From: Spirochaetaceae bacterium
GTDB lineage: Bacteria; Spirochaetota; Spirochaetia; Treponematales; Breznakiellaceae
Assembly: GCA_031265635.1 (NCBI GenBank)
Contig: JAISCK010000051.1
Location: 1-7,247 of the forward strand
Direction of reading: 5' to 3'
Length of the DNA: 7,247 nucleotides
This document shows, in pieces, positions 6,326-7,247 of the stretch (its first letter is position 1; every line of letters starts with the position of its first letter). Made by a program: the position numbers and the translations under genes. The notes under the pieces were generated by a model, which had not been told where the DNA came from, searched no databases, and worked only from the letters and a program-made list of their open reading frames with translations.

Positions 6326-7247
6326 AAAGACAGGTATTTTTTTCTCCGCGTTCCGGGACCATTCTTTTTTGGTCCCTGCTCTCCCTGGCCGCGCTTTCCC
6401 TTTCAAGCTGCGATCTTCTCAGGGAAAGTCCCTTTGAAGTTACAGCCTGGAATCCCGGTAACGGGTTTTTTCCCGGTTTCAGTGAAACAAGCATTTACTT
6501 TGTATTTTCACACGAAGCCGACCATATCAGCGTTGAGCGGGCCTTTACCCTTACCGAGAACGGCGGGACGGTAACAGGATATTTTTCCTGGGACGGAAAA
6601 CGCTGTGCCTTTAGCCCGGCTTCGCCTTTCAGGCAGAACAGTGAATACAGGGTAACTATTCTGCAGGATGCCATGGATACCAGGGGCCTCTCCATGGACG
6701 GACATTTTGAGGGCCGCTTTTATACGCGGGAAGACGGCAACCGCCCAGAGGTAGTGGCTGTAGATCCTCCCTACGATGGCGTTATGAACGGGGCGCGGGG
6801 TACGCTGACCCTGGAATTTTCAGAGCCTGTTGATTCCCTTTCCCTGGTACAGGAATTGACCCTCAGCCCTTCAATGACCGGCTCCTGGGCCCTTGACGCC
6901 GAAGGCCGTGAGGCGCAATTTACCCCTCTGGAACCCTGGCGCTATAACACCCTGTACCAGCTGCGGCTTTCGGGGAATTTTCTGAGCGTACTCGGCATCT
7001 CTATGGGAAGCGAATTTTCAAGCCGCTTCCGTACAGGTCTTGATACCGATCCGCCGCGCCTTGAAAGGGCTTTTGCTCTGGACATGGAGGAGACTGAACT
7101 TTTCGAGCTTGAAAGGGACTCGTCTGAAAATTCCCTCTGGGAAGGAAACTACAGAATAGGTCTTGTTTTTTCCGAACCGATTGACAGCGCTTCCCTTAAA
7201 AGCCGCATAGCGGTTCACGGCGGACCGGCGCCGCTTATGGAAAGCCC
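6322..7247 (+). CDS. Second Ig-domain (Big_5-like) lipoprotein, 3'-truncated by window edge
   Basis: The frame opens at ATG 6322, overlapping the preceding TGA (ATGA), with GAGG (6311-6314) 7 bases upstream, and stays open to the last base: 308 codons visible, no stop. The signal is clear: MKRQ, hydrophobic FWSLLSLAALSLSSC, lipobox LSSC with Cys30. The mature part repeats the Big_5/SbsA-like Ig pattern of its neighbour: domain 1 about 38-137 (SIYFVFSHEADHISV, TGYFSWDGKRCAFSP, SEYRVTILQDAMDTRGL), domain 2 about 141-240 (VDPPYDGVMNGARG, LTLEFSEPVDSLSL, LSPSMTGSW, AQFTPLEPWRYNTLYQLRL, FRTG), domain 3 from about 243 (DPPRLERAF, YRIGLVFSEPIDSASL, SRIAVHGG) and cut by the edge. The phrases SWDG, LEFSE and FSEP recur at the same places as in the upstream paralogue. 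Both genes are probably old tandem duplicates. Outer-membrane or periplasmic lipoprotein is the expected location; the precise job is not visible. Confidence 0.86.
   Translation, partial: MKRQVFFSPRSGTILFWSLLSLAALSLSSCDLLRESPFEVTAWNPGNGFFPGFSETSIYFVFSHEADHISVERAFTLTENGGTVTGYFSWDGKRCAFSPASPFRQNSEYRVTILQDAMDTRGLSMDGHFEGRFYTREDGNRPEVVAVDPPYDGVMNGARGTLTLEFSEPVDSLSLVQELTLSPSMTGSWALDAEGREAQFTPLEPWRYNTLYQLRLSGNFLSVLGISMGSEFSSRFRTGLDTDPPRLERAFALDMEETELFELERDSSENSLWEGNYRIGLVFSEPIDSASLKSRIAVHGGPAPLMES

Overview
The window is one densely packed, all-plus-strand gene cluster of seven genes, the first cut off by the left edge and the last by the right edge. The only non-coding gap is 18 bases (2021-2038). 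Four junctions are ATGA stop/start overlaps and one is a 20-base overlap, so the set reads as part of a single long operon. I see no internal promoter, terminator, RNA gene, mobile element or CRISPR.

Organism: the DNA is GC-rich (clearly above 50% by eye), with strong Shine-Dalgarno sites. Five of the seven products carry an N-terminal lipoprotein signal with a relaxed lipobox, and an outer-membrane TolC-type channel shows a diderm (two-membrane) envelope. Abundant lipoproteins, relaxed lipoboxes and Big_5-type Ig-like lipoproteins next to efflux genes fit a spirochaete, most likely a Treponema relative. This is inference from style; there is no taxonomic marker gene here.

Layout: 1-882, C-terminal part of a helical, TPR-like protein; 879-1523, TPR-repeat lipoprotein; 1520-2020, small lipoprotein of unknown family; 2039-3469, TolC-like outer membrane efflux protein; 3466-4860, RND/HlyD-type periplasmic adaptor (membrane fusion protein), apparently lipid-anchored; 4841-6325, lipoprotein built of about four Big_5/SbsA-like Ig domains; 6322-7247, a second, paralogous Ig-domain lipoprotein that runs off the window.

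Working together: the channel and adaptor are two of the three parts of a tripartite export pump. The inner-membrane pump is not in the window and, if clustered, should lie downstream of the Ig lipoproteins or upstream of the first gene. The TPR proteins, the small lipoprotein and the Ig-like lipoproteins are co-transcribed by layout. They are best regarded as candidate envelope accessory or assembly partners, or cargo, of this export system; nothing in the sequence proves such a role.
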